From the NCBI GenBank assembly GCA_030762935.1, contig CM060880.1, positions 18,655,001-18,719,000 of the forward strand: a DNA stretch of 64,000 bases, given 5' to 3'. The DNA is from Hymenopus coronatus. Lineage: Eukaryota; Arthropoda; Insecta; Mantodea; Hymenopodidae. Positions 23,508-36,407 of this stretch are shown in pieces (the stretch's first letter is position 1; the number at the start of each line of letters is the position of its first letter). The position numbers and the translations under genes were made by a program. The notes under the pieces are model-generated. The model ran no database searches and was not told the origin of the DNA. It saw only the letters and a program-made list of their open reading frames with translations.

Positions 23508-24288
23508 TTTTTACTTTCTGCACAGGTACTATGTACATAGTGTATAGAGAAGGTATTGCATTCCCCCCAAAAATTCGATACCGAGATTTCACCGGAAATA
23601 GATGTTAGGGTCTCTTGTATAAAAAAAATAATAAAAAAAAGGTCCGTGTGTGTCCGTGTCTGTGATCACGATAATTCAAAAACGAAAACTCGGTAAAATA
23701 TCAAATATGATATATGTTTCCAAGGATGGGATACGAAGATTTTGATTTTCTCAAAAATGACTCAAGACGATTCTGATTAAAATACCGCACATTAAAGACA
23801 TTTACACAGCAAATAAAACGTATATCTTGAATTTTTTGGGAATAGCCTCTGGAGACATCTTTATTCTGGATGAATTTTGCTGGATTTCGTATAACTGTAA
23901 ACCGTAAGAGGATAAAAACTTCTATACAAACAATGCAGAACTCGTTAAAACACACAATTTAGGTCATATAATTTTTTGTTCGTAGAGCTGACCATTTTTG
24001 CGATATTGCTTGTTATTTGTTTCAGTTTTAAAACACTTAAAACTTTACACATAAGAGGATTTGTGAACTCCTGGCAATGATAGAAACGGATTTCATCCAA
24101 ATGGCAACCAACTTTTAATGCCGCTTTAGCGTAGTGTATTCCCTTATTTCCTTTCTGCTTAGAAGAAAGCAATTCTGCTAATATTTATCCCGATTATCAA
24201 GAAGTGGATAGAAGCTTAAGCTTTTTAACAATAATTTGTAACAGAGATGTAGAGAAAGTCATGGGAATGTAACACATCAGATTTTTTT
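23508..24288 (+). repeat. R1 repeat, near full length
   Basis: H-end tttttactttctgcacaggt, then ACTATGTACATAGTGTATAG at the left and G-end ATGTAGAGAAAGTCATGGGA, then atgtaacacatcagattttt at the right; 781 bp. It lacks the segment with CCCTTTACATGG. The remaining landmarks are in order. Confidence 0.94.
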
Positions 24289-25555
24289 CTTATATACAGT
24301 ACGAAGATACGAATTTCTGAAACTTAAAAAAAAAACTATGTTCGTAGCAAAGTTTCAATAAAATAGCTCTAACATAAATTATGGACAATTGAAGCTTGCA
24401 AGGCACTTTTCGGTAACATTGAGTGTCTCCTCAGCGAAAATGCGCAGTTCAGTTTGCACCCCTGGCAAGGCAAGCAGGATACGGGTTTGACTTTGACAGG
24501 ACATGATGTATAACTAACTAGCAGAGGGGAGCCAGGGCTTATAATAAACTATATGCAATAACCTGCGGGCCGCGATGCTCTACTTTTCTTCCTCCACCAC
24601 CTACTCCGTCGGTCGTTTGTTACGTTACGCCCAGAGAAGCTGAAAACAGCGATTACAAGAATTACCGATGTACTAGAAGTGATGCTTTGATTCTTGGCAA
24701 CGATTACTACACACATTAATTAAAATAACATTCTTTCCGCTATCATTTACGTTACCCGCTTTGCTGAATGCAACATGCCAAGATGAACTGAGTGATGAAC
24801 AGGAACGGGTCTTTGAAATGTTCTTACATCCATTATTGCTCTCTCTCTGCTACGATTTGAGAAAGTGTCAAATGCCTCTCAAAAATAACAATGATTTGAC
24901 TCAAAAAACAGTGTCGTTACTTTACACGAATTTCAGATAAGATGTATACTTAAAAGTATAAAATTCAAATGTAATGTGGGAATATAATATATAATAATTA
25001 ATCTCAGTTTTAAGAATTAAGTGCTGCTTGTCTCTGCTAAACTTTTATTTATTTATTTTTCAGAAAAGATATCTGAGTAATGCTTATTGATAAAAGGAGC
25101 GATTCGTATTGGAAAATTCAATGTAGATTAATTTATGCCCGATTCCTAACTCGGAGGTGGGACAGAAAACAGATTTTCGATATCATGCCTTGTATATGTA
25201 GAGTACGGAGATCTCAGGAGATTACGGTTCCGGTGCGTCAAGCTTTTTAAATCTGATTCGGTTCGGTTGGGACAATGCTCCCATCGACATTGGCGATATC
25301 TAACTTGCCAACAGGAATTTCAACATACACCTGGAGTAGCGCGAAGATTTGCTATGCTGAGAACGTATAATCCTGTCCCATGATCAGAATTTTCTTTACT
25401 GCTTGCTTCCTCCTTTCTTTACAATATATTTCTCAAAACTGATTTTTTGCAACATATCACTGGGCGCTCTTAAAACCTATCGGTACTGCGGAAATCACTT
25501 TACAACAGAACCAGATCTATTCTCTAACTTGCAATTTTTTTCTGTCTTCCTTTTT
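24289..25555. other. no recognisable feature
   Basis: AT-rich with one balanced stretch (24460-24660) but no exon candidate and no repeat copy. Confidence 0.5.
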
Positions 25556-25948
25556 TTACTTACTCTACTTAATACATAGGTACAGAAGGTAGATATTGCA
25601 TTCTACCCAAAAATTCCATACTGGAATTTCTCAGCAAATACACAATTTAGAGGCACATGTATAAAAAAAGTAGAAAAAGATGTGTGTGTCTATTAACAAC
25701 AAAATGCAAAAGCAAAAATTCGGTTAAATACCATTAACTTCAGCATCATCCATGGTTGCGACACGAATTTTTTCAAGGAGCCCCCAACCCAAACAACCTT
25801 TTAAATTTTAATTTTCTCAAAAAATTGATTCTGATTAAAATACCGTTTATTAAAGATATTTACATGATAAATAAACTATATGTATTAAATTTTCTAGGAA
25901 TAGCCTCTAAAGACAACTTTTGCATAATTGGTAAACCGTAAGAGATTA
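25556..25948 (+). repeat. R1 repeat, H-end arm of a fold-back pair
   Basis: Diverged H-end half: 'tttacttactctacttaata', 'gatattgcattctacccaaa', 'gcaaaaattcggttaaatac', 'gattctgattaaaatac', 'aggaatagcctctaaagac', 'aattggtaaaccgtaagaga'. It switches at 25949 into an inverted R1 segment. Confidence 0.85.
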
Positions 25949-26250
25949 TCTTTAATGTATGGTATTTTAATTGAATTCGTTAGCCACTTTTGCGAAACTC
26001 AAAAATTTCAAAAATTATCCTCGTAAAAGGTAATTGAAGGTGGAAGAATTTTCTTGAAATTCTTTGTCCCGCATCATTCGTTTTTGAGTTAATTTTGTTC
26101 ACACATACACACACGCCATATACGAGTACATGGAATTGTGTCTAAATATTATTTTTGGATTCAAAGGCCTCAAAACATATATTTTCAGTGAATTCTCTGT
26201 ATTAAATTTTGGGTGGAATCCAACACCTTCTTTACCGTGTATGTGGAGGC
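25949..26250 (-). repeat. R1 repeat, inverted H-end arm of a fold-back pair
   Basis: From 'tatctttaatgtatggtatt' back towards an H-end: 'aattcgttagccacttttg', 'ccatatacgagtacatgg', 'attttgggtggaatccaaca', ending near 'gtgtatgtgg'. With the previous segment it forms an imperfect inverted repeat with arms of about 300 bp and almost no spacer. Confidence 0.8.
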
Positions 26251-26727
26251 TTTTCTTAATTGGTGGTTTAGTTGGTACCTGATGACAGAGGGTGTTTCAA
26301 CACCCAGTTTATTTTATGACTTTTTGTATACACATTTTGCTTGTTTTTTGTGTGTATACACGCCGGCTGGAAAGAAAACAGACAGTTAAAACACAACAAA
26401 ATACGAAGTTTTCGTTGTTGACATGCGAAAAGCAAGTAAGGTAATTTGGCAATTCTCGGTTATACTATGCAGGGTGAAAACAATGTAATAGCTTTAGGTG
26501 TAGGCGGGCAACCTGGTATACACACAAGGAAACGTGTCTTTGTTTTTATAAGCATGTAAAGATTTGTTTTAAAGCGGAAAACGTCGTTTCTGCGGCCTGC
26601 TTCCACAACGTAAATAGATGTCGCCCATGAGATTTATTCACATCCCCTTCTCGAATATCAGATGAGTTGCTCCCTACAGTCTTATATAGACGCAGATATT
26701 TCTTGTACAAAAGTTGGCGCTATATAA
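26251..26727. other. no recognisable feature
   Basis: Spacer between two R1 insertions; nothing identified. Confidence 0.5.
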
Positions 26728-27508
26728 AAAAAAACTGATGTGTTCCATTCACATGACTTTCTCTACATATTTGGAACAAGTTATTGTTAATAAGCTTATT
26801 CTTCTATCTACTTCATGCTAATCGAGATAAACATTAAGTCGTATTACTTAGTTCCTCATAATTAAAAGGGAAATAAGGGGATACACAACGTGGCTGCTAT
26901 GGGATTGAAATCCGTTTCTATGCATGGCCAGGGGTTGAAAGGTTTCCGTATGAGAAAAGCTTAAGTATTTTAAAACTGAAACCAATAACTAGATATATCT
27001 CGGAAACAGTAACTCCACGAAAAAGATGTACACGACATAAATTGTGTGCTTTAACGAGATTTAAACTTTTTGTGTAGTAAGTTTTTGTCTAACTCTTACT
27101 GTTTATCAGGTATACAAAAGTCATCCAGAATAAAGAGGTCTTCAGAGGCTATTCCCAGAAAATTCAAGATATACATTTTATTTGTCATTTTAACATCTCT
27201 AATATACGGTATTTTAATCAAAATCGTTAGAGCAATTTTTGGGAAAATCAACATTTTCGAAAATTTTTCCATATAAAAGGTAGTTTGGTGTGAGGGAATT
27301 TTCTTGAAAATCTTCGTGTCCCACCCTTGGAAGATACCAAACTTAAATACAAATTTGGAATTTAACAGTCTTTTCGTTTTTGAGCTATGCTGTCCCCCCA
27401 CCCCTCACACACGGACATGTTTCTAAAAAACATATATTTCCGTGAAATCTCAGTATGGAATTCTAGGGTGAAACATGTATAGAAAGCATGTGTATAGCAA
27501 GTAAAAAG
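26728..27508 (-). repeat. R1 repeat, full length
   Basis: G-end aactgatgtgttccattcac at the left, H-end remnant gcatgtgtatagcaagtaaa at the right; 781 bp, all landmarks present. One open frame on the R1 top strand (27401-27096) has 101 codons and matches frames in other copies; see findings. Confidence 0.94.
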
Positions 27509-27546
27509 TGGTAATAAAATAGAAACTCCTCTATAAAGAAAATGTA

Positions 27547-27770
27547 TTTTTTTTGGTAGTGTTTAACGCCCGCTTTTACAACCTATGCATCGCAGGCGAT
27601 GACACTGGTGATAGATGGAACGAAGATGGAGCACCGGTGGAATGCCATGTCGGGGGAAACCGGAGAACCTGCTGCGCCGCTTTGTCCACCACAAATCTCA
27701 CATGCGGTCGAACCCGGGCCGTCTAAGTGAGAGGCGAATGGTCTAACCACTCAGCCACAGCGCGGCCGTA
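27547..27770 (-). mobile_element. SINE-B, tRNA-derived, with target-site duplication
   Basis: Flanked by aaaatgta at 27539-27546 and 27772-27779. Read on the minus strand the head is GCGCTGTGGCTGAGTGGTTA (A-box) with B-box-like GGTTCGA (as gggttcgaccgcatg), as in Ser/Leu-type tRNAs. The body has 'gtggacaaagcggcgcagca' and 'ctccggtttcccc', ending 'gcgggcgttaaacac'. Same family as 42981-43219. Confidence 0.93.
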
Positions 27771-27779
27771 AAAAATGTA

Positions 27780-29027
27780 ATATCAATACTTTCCATTCGT
27801 ATGGCAATCGAAAAGGAAATGAAATGTGCACAAGGACTATGGGACATAATATAAAATTGATATAAAATAAATAATGTATAGCAAAGGAATATATACCGTG
27901 AAAATGCTAAAAATGGTTATTATACAAATGATTTCGAAAAAGAGAAATTGAACCTCTTGTTGCAGATATACACTTTCTGACAGGTTTTAATTTTCATCCC
28001 TCATTTGATGTTGTTGACCCCTTTGCTTGTTTTGTCTGTGAGAGGTGACGTAAACGAATAACTAAAACGTAGTTTCTAACAGGATGGAAGGAAGCAAGGC
28101 TTATAGTAATGTCAAGTACTTGGTTGCAGGAGCGGGGTAACTGGGATGCGTGCGCGCGCACGTGTGTGTGTGTGAGACCACAAATAGTTATCTTACAAGT
28201 ATGTAATGACTATGTAAATTAACGGCGGCAGCAATTTGTCCAACTCCCCATCCTCCTACCCACTGCTACCAACTTCAACAAAGCTCGCCGTGTTTAATGT
28301 ATGTCATATAACGGAGAAATTTAACGGTTTGAAGAATCGAACCAATGAACTGGAAATGTCAATTTCCTAATTCCACTGCTACAATTCCAACACAGCAGTG
28401 GGATAAAAAATATCACGACACGCACCTACACGCCACTAGTTCTTCCTGTTTCTGTACACGGTCATCTCCTCAAGGCGATGATGAAACACGGTAGCCGTTA
28501 CGTCTTCAGAAACTTCTTCGAGGGCAAGGACAATGGAAGGCTAAGAATGCCAGCAACCATCACCATTGGGTACAGTCGCACGATCACTAACTTGCCAGTA
28601 TAGGAAACAATGGTTTGCGTTGGCATTGGAATATTAGAAGCTTCTAGCCCGCTCTTATCTGGTTCCATAAATTACGTTCATGCTGAGTGACAGCTCATTC
28701 TTGTCCATTTGGACTGAAGAGGTGGTCAAGGCAGCTAAAATTTCAAGTTTTATAATCTAATTGGCAACTTATTCAGAATTAATCATTCATTTAACTACAC
28801 GCTCTGTGATTTTCCAGAAACGAGAATCAAGTGCAAATATTTGGATTAGCATTTGAGGACGATGTGATGATGTATTTGCACTTTTTTTCGCTATTTTCTA
28901 CAGTATGTTCATTGGGAAACAATTTTTAGAATGACTGGCTATTACCTATCTCAGACATTCCGTGACTGTTTACGTCACAGCTCACTAGGTTGATCTTTTT
29001 CTGCCCTTTGCCTTGCCCGACCATAGA
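27780..29027. other. no recognisable feature
   Basis: Has a CpG/TG-rich run (28147-28173, alternating gcgcgc and gtgtgt) and otherwise ordinary DNA. Confidence 0.5.
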
Positions 29028-29260
29028 GGGTATAGCCGTGCTACTCAAAATGTTAACATGGGTTTTATCTTTGTTAATACAAAACTTCTACGATATCGCA
29101 CTGATTATTCTGGGAAGTCGCCGACGTTTAGTAGTGCACCAATGAGCGCGTCACTTCAGCCAATAGAAACCACAAATGAGAGAAACACGTGGAGTAAAAC
29201 ACGTCTTATCGCAGGCTTTGAAGCCCACACATGAACCTTTTGAGTAGCACGGTAATATGG
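29028..29260. mobile_element. MITE M1, copy 1
   Basis: About 230 bp with terminal inverted repeats: CCGTGCTACTCAAAATGTTA on the left and, inverted, CCGTGCTACTCAAAAGGTTC on the right (tgagtagcacgg at 29241-29252). The interior has no transposase. It contains 'gattattctgggaagtcgcc', 'aatgagcgcgtcacttcagc' and 'gtaaaacacgtcttatcgca', all shared with the copy at 61675-61917. A small TA-flanked DNA transposon derivative is likely, but the exact ends are uncertain by a few bases. An open frame across it (29013-29234) is incidental. Confidence 0.85.
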
Positions 29261-29783
29261 TGTGATGTGAGGGAAAACTATCGATCGTACTTAAAATTTC
29301 AACCTACATAAACATACGTTTTTGTTTTGTTTGTTTTTTACAAGATTATCTTATTAGGATTCACAATGTATTCTGGGTTCAACTTAAAAATAATTAATAT
29401 GTACAATGATATTATGCTTTATTTAAATTTGGTCTTATCGAACAAATACATAACTCAAACCACATGTAGGCATTTGCACTTCCGTTCTTTAAATACAAAA
29501 TTACCCTCATTGCTCCTACAAAGATGATAAATTAAAATTAAAACTCAATACTTTAAACAAAAACAACAACACTTCATTCGGAATTAAGAGAATCTGCAGT
29601 TAACGTTCGTCGTTTGTGAAAATTTAGAAATAGTCGATGATACAGTCCCTCGCAAAATGGCAGATTCTCCAGTTGCTGAACAAATGAATATCTGCTATTT
29701 CGGCATGTGTAAGACTATTCATTGTGTAATGGAAAGTTTGCGACTGAATCCTTCCCTCATTTCCTCACTGAGTCACGTGAACG
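29261..29783. other. no recognisable feature
   Basis: AT-rich, nothing identified. Confidence 0.5.
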
Positions 29784-30131
29784 CAGAAAATTCAAGCTAC
29801 ACATTTTATTTTTCATGTAAATTATCTGGAACATACGGTATTAAATAAAAATCGTTAAGTGATTTTTGAGAAAAACAAAATTTTCTAAACTTTTCCCATA
29901 TAAAGGGAGGTTTGCTATGGCGGATCCTCTTGATCCTCGAAAGATGCTGAATTTAAATATCAAGTTTGGTATTTAACCGACTTTTCGTTTTTAAGTTACC
30001 GTGTTCACAGACACACATTCATGCGCGTGGACCTATTTCTAATTTGGGGGGGGGGGGGAGCTCAAGGAACTCTCGACACCAAAGTTTTGGGTAGAATACA
30101 ATACCTATTATGAACGTGTAAAGAAAGTAAT
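29784..30131 (-). repeat. R1 repeat, H-end fragment
   Basis: From 'agaaaattcaagctacacat' through 'atcaagtttggtatttaacc' and a 13-G run to 'gaatacaatacctattatga', then acgtgtaaagaaagta. The CCGGTGAAATC block is deleted and the H-end palindrome has decayed. Confidence 0.85.
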
Positions 30132-31023
30132 GCCGGATTTCCTCAATTTTGAGCTCCCCTATTATACGAGAGTAATAATTCATACTGGATGCAGTATAAA
30201 AACGTATAAGAAGAGTTGAATGCAATATTCAATTCTGACAGTTAATTTAATAAATAAAAAATCTAGAATTATTATAACTACGGTTAAACAGCTGCGTCAC
30301 GAATTGTACAAATAAATGACAAGACAATAAGTACTGTTTGTGGCATGAGTGAACTAAAAAATATCTTATTGCAGACACGGCTAGACTGTCGTTCAAGGCG
30401 GAATTTCTATAATTTTATGTGACCAGTGCTGACATTGCATTACTTTGACCAGCACAATATCATAATTGAACTCCACGTCAACAAGCTGTTATTGTATAAT
30501 TACTGACCAGAGTTTACATCTGTTCTGTTTTAACAACAGCAGGTGTGCAGTGGAACACACTTCTTGTTTGTCAGACTTTAATACAAAGCACATTCGCCGT
30601 GGCATGTATGCTACCCGCCTTACCAAGTTATGTTGCTAATCGATAATGAATTAATGAGCATGCTGTTTTGAGAAAAGCAATTCCTCATTATGCACTTGCA
30701 CCTCAGGTACACCTTATTCATTTCTACATTTTTGCAAGATATAGGTTACATTTTTTAAGCACGAACTTTGTTTATTAATATTTCACTCAATTACACGTTT
30801 TTCGGCTATTTGTTTTCTCCGTAATGTCGCATTTTTCTGTTCTACGTGTACGAAATACAATCATTTACCTACTCTTCTATAAAAGTTTGTTTATTCTATG
30901 TTAAAATTTGTAATGCGCGATTTTTGTATCCTTGCGGTCGCAGCACAACACATAGGTATGTTGGACAAGGCATCAAAATTTTACAAGCCATTTTGATGTG
31001 CACCTATTAACAATGCCGTTGGG
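30132..31023. other. no recognisable feature
   Basis: AT-rich, no repeat family copy, no notable open frame. Confidence 0.5.
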
Positions 31024-31032
31024 CAAGTCACT

Positions 31033-31199
31033 TTTTTTTTTTTTTTTTTTGAGCTTAAAGTTACTCGGCATTTGTCTTCTCAAGATAAGGGAAAACCCCG
31101 AAAAAATCCTTATCCGGGTAACTCACTCTTAGTGAGATTCGAACTCACGACTTGTGAATATGAGACAGACACGCTACCACCACACTACTCAGGCGGGCT
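31033..31199 (-). mobile_element. SINE-C, tRNA-derived, with target-site duplication
   Basis: Flanked by caagtcact at 31024-31032 and 31200-31208. On the minus strand the head is GCCCGCCTGAGTAGTGTGGT, then A-box-like TGGTAGCGTGTC and B-box-like GTTCGAATCTC, followed by 'gagttacccggataagg', GGGGTTTTCCCTTATCTTGA and 'gagtaactttaagctc', ending in a poly(A) of 18 (read as T at 31033-31050). This copy ends earlier than 31509-31750, so the family has short and long tails. Confidence 0.93.
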
Positions 31200-31508
31200 C
31201 AAGTCACTCTTACCCAGCTTATATTCAATGGTGATGATGAACTAGGTTTAAATAATGTAAGGGTTCCTACTGTGTATGAGGGGTTTCAATCTCTATGGGG
31301 GAGGAGGCGACATAAAAATGACGATTAAAAACCATTGTACAGCACCAGTACTATCCTTTTTTAAATATGAATAACAATACTGATACACACACAACTCACT
31401 TTATTAAATTACATGTTTAAACTTAAAACAGTTTACAGAAATAACAGCATAAATCTGCTTTTCGTTCGCCAAGCGCCTGTACTTGAACTCATTCAGCAAA
31501 ATACCCCA

Positions 31509-31750
31509 TGCCCACTTGGGTAGTGTGGGGATAGCGTGGTTGCCTCACATTCAACAGGTCGCGAGTTCGAAACTCGCTTAGGACAAGTTACCCGGATGAG
31601 GTTTTTTTTCGGGGTTTTCCCTTATCTTGAGAAGGCGAATGTCGAGTAACTTGAAGCTCCATGGAACTTTCAGCATCATTTCACAATTTCATTCATCGGC
31701 TGATACGACCAACCAGGATAAAGGACGTTAAGCTAAGGAAAAAAAAAACC
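31509..31750 (+). mobile_element. SINE-C, long form
   Basis: The head GCCCACTTGGGTAGTGTGGG, B-box-like GAGTTCGAAACTCGC, GTTACCCGGATGAGG, GGGGTTTTCCCTTATCTTGA, then a tail region absent from the 31033 copy ('gaagctccatggaactttca', 'catcggctgatacgaccaac', 'ggacgttaagcta') and an A-rich end. It lies 300 bp from another SINE-C in the opposite orientation. Confidence 0.92.
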
Positions 31751-34700
31751 ACCTCTCCATTGACGCCAAGAGGCATCATCCAGTACTACAGAAACTGACT
31801 ACGTGGACAGATCCTCACTTTGAGTTAGCATTTTTTTTATCTGTGAAGTGTGATACTGGACAAATGGTCTTAGATGGATATCAGTTTTTCTGTACCAGAT
31901 ATTTTATTCATATTTATTTTGTATCACGTATTGAATATACCTATGCCGACATTTCCCTGGCGACCGAGACAAACCACAGAAAAGCTCCAGTTGTTTTGGC
32001 AAGTGCCACGACGTTCTGATTGCGTGACACATCCGTCATTGTTACCCACAGAATTTTCTATGAATGATAGTATTTTAGAGTACAGTTCTTTTATTGAAAG
32101 CCGAGAGTAGCGAATGCGCTGAAGGGAGCTGCTAATTTCGCGTTTCTTTGTTAATGCGTGCTATATTTTTCTCTATTTGTTATGCCTGCCCTTTCTGAAA
32201 GATTTCTAAAAATTAACAAAGTCACCCTTGCTGCTATCGCAAGGGGTGAAAAATAGGAATGCAACCTTCAAGAACCACACACTGTGCAAGTCCTTATTCA
32301 GATTTAATCAAGCGAGGTGAAACTAACGATAATCTACTTGCACTTTCTTGGGCGCCAATGCTCGTTCATCCATTTTCAAACACTGCTCTTGTATGAACCC
32401 AAGCTCATCCAGGCTAGGTTCTCCAAAACAAAATTTCTGGCAAGCCGAACTCACGGCTTGGGGAAAGATATCCACTCAACGTCGGCAAGATGAACGCTTC
32501 GAGCTGCTACAAAATTAAAGAAAAAAATATCTTCCTGTTTCTGAAAATCCTCATTTCTATTTCAACACCACGCCTCTGCACTCCTCCTACGTGAACCAAA
32601 ACACTTTTGTGCATGCGGCAGTAGCAAGCATATACATAATCAGTTCTGTCGTAACCGCCGATAGCACCTTCCATCTTTCAAACTCCTTTTCAAATGTCAA
32701 ACAACGCAGTGGATATTTCCGGCGTATTTTGAACTGGCTCTTCCATTCTTATTGCCGGCCTCAAATCAGGCAGTCTCAAACTACTTTATATCTCTGCACA
32801 ACTGTCAAGTGTTTTAATGCTCATTCTTACTGAAAACGCAACATAGACGGTGGACACAGGTGATGTATGAAAATTGGGAAGGAAATATTTTGGGCTAAGT
32901 CTAGGGTACCTTTCCTACTTTTTCTGGTTAAACTTAAAAAACCTTGGAAAAACCCTCATCAAGAGAGTTGGGACAGTTCTGGAGGAACTTGAATCGCATA
33001 CTTCCCATTCATGAGTTCGCTGCCCGTGTTAGTATTAGTGGCACAATAGAGAACTTAAAAGCTGTTTAGACAAACCCAACATCTGATGATAATTTATTTT
33101 TAGAGGTTAAAGAAATAGCTAGATTTAAGAAAGAAAAGTAGGTATGTCATGGCAACGGTAGAAGACGTTGGACGAGATAGTGGAACATGGCTCTGCTAGT
33201 TGCTGTGTTATGAAGTGAGCATTGAAGTTAATGGGAAACCAAATGAATTAGCTAAAAAGAAAGCTACGCACGTTTCGTTATAAAATATTTACACTTCGTC
33301 CAGGCAAACATAAAATGTGAAGAAAATGTACTTTTAGAGCAAAGAAAAAGTATATAAATGTAGTCATTACCCAGCTTCTGCTGATTCTCAATTTTTAGGC
33401 AACGCCTTACATAAACAAAACTTTGTTGTTGTGGCAATAATAAAAGATGAGATTTTATGAACAATGCTCGGCTAGTCCGCTATCAATCCCAGATCATTTG
33501 GGCATTGAAATTCTTGATATATCTGCGAGGTGAAAGATAAATTGTCATATGTTTGGTAATATTATGGTTTTAATTTGTGTTTTGACGTTGCTGAGAAACT
33601 AGATGAATTAACAAAGAAAGCCACGGCATGTTTCGACAGCCAAAACTTTTTTTTTAATCTGTGTTGAAGATATTAAGCTGGAGCCTGGCTCCTTGATGGG
33701 ACCGACGCTCTTCTATATCGCAATATTAAAAATAAATAATAATGGCAAACAAACCGTTTAACTAGGGTGCAGTGTTAACTATAAAAGCTTTATTTGGTCC
33801 GGGAAGAATTCATCCATTCATGATACAGGCAAGGAATTCTACCAAACAAGCTCAAGGAACTCTAAACCGACAATATTACACTGTGGAGGTATATAACTGT
33901 GTACATCTACCACCTCTGTTTTATAAGTGACTAATGGCAAAATCACTGTGATAGACCAGTGCCCTCAAATGTTTATCCTTAATCTTACCGTCCTGTGAAA
34001 GCCGGTACAAGATTACAAGAAAAATGACCAGACTAAAATCCCTTCATCACAAAGCACAGAGTATCTTAGTTTTGAGTAAAATAATAATTTATTTTTATTT
34101 TGAGGTTAACAATCTCCCCTCTCCTTCAGGAGCCTTCTGAGAAATGAATTAACCCACAAGCAGGTTAACAAATGTCAGCTATACTAAAACGTTCTGAAGC
34201 CTAGAAATCAACCAACCCAGTGCACCTGCAAGGGTATTTTTGTCGATGAATGAGTGATTAATGATGCAAAGGCAATTTCGGGATACAATGGATGAGAAAA
34301 TGTCTCTCGTAACCAGATGCGATCATGAGCGACTAAACGAATACCGCTGAAGATTAATGAAGAGTCTATATGTAATGTTAATTGCTGGTCATCTCCAATA
34401 CACCATCCAGTTAATTTTCAAATTGATCTTTCCGAAACTATGACCTTCCCTGTGCTTGTTGGTTTAAATTACAAGCACCTGCGTCTAAAAGAGATCGCCA
34501 TAAAAAGGCACACTTCATTAACGGCTTTCACAATTCGTCAATGTCACTAAACAGAGCTCCTAGAAGGATCTTCCCCAGATCTTGAACGCCAATTTGAATC
34601 TTCCTTTTACAACCCAGGTTTTTAAATTTCTAGCTTTTAGAGAAGAGGAACAAGGAAATAAAGACTTCAAAATGATGTTGGAGGAGCTTAAGAGCGCACT

Positions 34701-34863
34701 GCAGTGCTTGGTGGGGCAGACTGGGAGTAAAACGTGCCTACACTGCCCTGGTATAATACTGTTTAACTCCAGAAATACACAAAACGCAGGCACAATAACT
34801 TAAGACAACATGTCTAGGCACGGAAATGGAAAACTATATAACTTATCTAATGAACCATGCAGA
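31751..34863. other. no recognisable feature
   Basis: Three kilobases without the repeat families. Open frames at 31874-32110, 32591-32833 and 34582-34803 (73-80 codons, plus) have no motif I recognise. Likely intergenic or intronic. Confidence 0.5.
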
Positions 34864-35250
34864 ACAATCTGATGTATTCTATTCACATGACTTTCTCTAC
34901 ATCTCCATGACAAATTATTGTTAAAAGCTTCTTCTTCTATCTACTTTATAAAACTCGAGATAAACATTAGCAAACTGTCCTATTTACTTCCTCTTAAGTA
35001 GAAGGAAAATAAAAGAATTCACTAGATTAAAACAATAGCCAAATCTACCAAAAACTGGTTGCCAAGCGATTGATATCCGTTTCTATGTAGAGCCAGGAGC
35101 TTTACAACTTTCCGTGTGAGAAAACTCAAGTATTTCAAATCTGAAATAAATAACAAGGAATGTCTCAAAAATTGTCAATTCCAGGAAAAAATGTATGACA
35201 TAAATTGTGTGTTTTAACGTGATCTACATTTTTTGTGTAGTAGATTTTTG

Positions 35251-35284
<34 letters not shown>

Positions 35285-35737
35285 ACGGTTTACCAGTTAC
35301 GCAAAATTCATTCACAATAAAGAGGTCTCTAGAGCTATTCCCAAAAATTCAAGATATGGATTTTATTTGTCATATAAATATCTTTAACATACGGTATTTT
35401 AATCAAAATAGAGCTATTTTTGAGAAAATCAAAATTTTCGAATTTTTTCCAAGTTAAGACTAGTTTGGGGTGGGGGGATTTTTCTCAAAATCTTCGTGTC
35501 GCATCCCTGGAAGGTAGTAAACTTAAATATCAAGTTTGGTATTTTACCGACTTTTCGTTTTAGAGTTATCATGTTCAGATACACGGACACACACTGACCT
35601 TTTTCTAAAAATGTTTTTTTAGATACAGGGGACCCTAAAACGTGTATTTCCGGTGAAATCTCGGTATCGAACTTTTTGGTGGAGTGCGATATCTTCTCTA
35701 TACACTATGTTCCTAGTATGTGTAGAGAAAGTAAAAA
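34864..35737 (-). repeat. R1 repeat, full length
   Basis: 874 bp, G-end acaatctgatgtattctatt to H-end CACTATGTTCCTAGTATGTG, then tagagaaagtaaaaa. All landmarks present; a CT tract expands the 'tttgtctctctctta' site. A good consensus template. Confidence 0.95.
35251..35284. repeat. (CT)n microsatellite inside R1
   Basis: 34 bp of CT with one T interruption, at the R1 site that reads 'gtctatctcttacgg' or 'gtctctctctctta' in other copies. Confidence 0.95.
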
Positions 35738-36407
35738 AGTTAATCACTGCAGTTAATCGCGTCTATCACACAACCAGTTAGAAACAAAAGAAGCGTTTCA
35801 GTTGAAAATGAAAGTAAATCCTCAGATTTCGCGGTGCAATATCGTTGGAAAATATGAAATCAAATCCATAGCCGAGGAGATTAACTCGAAGATGATCATA
35901 GCATTAACAAAACCACTTAATATACAGGTGAATTTGACGAAAGAACAGATGTTGACATAAACGGAAAGGAATTGTGGATATTGTTACTGTGGCAACTGCA
36001 ATAATATCGCAGCACTGTTTTACTACAAGCTGATGTTAAAACGACGCTACTCTCCACTGCCCTAGATACTCCGCCAATTATGTCGCACAGTCTGTGGCTC
36101 AGAAGAATACTAATGATTGCAGTGACAACGCAATTTCCACGGTAGAGGCATGATGTGCCAACGTCAGTTTATTTCGGCACCGACGACAAGCAAACTACGG
36201 CATTAAATGTAATTTATAATTACCTGACATTCACGTCCATGCCCTACATCACAAATCTGAAGTCTTTCTCGAAAGCTGAATGAGGCATTTCTGTTTCCCT
36301 GTATAAATGATTCATTATAAACTGACATTTATGCGTAAACTTTACGCAACATTTATTTTTTTGATAGTTCAAGAAGTTCAAAATCTCAAACAATACTACA
36401 TTAAAAT
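35738..36407. other. no recognisable feature
   Basis: No repeat copy identified. It might include upstream sequence of the LINE relic that follows, but I see no reverse-transcriptase motif. Confidence 0.45.
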
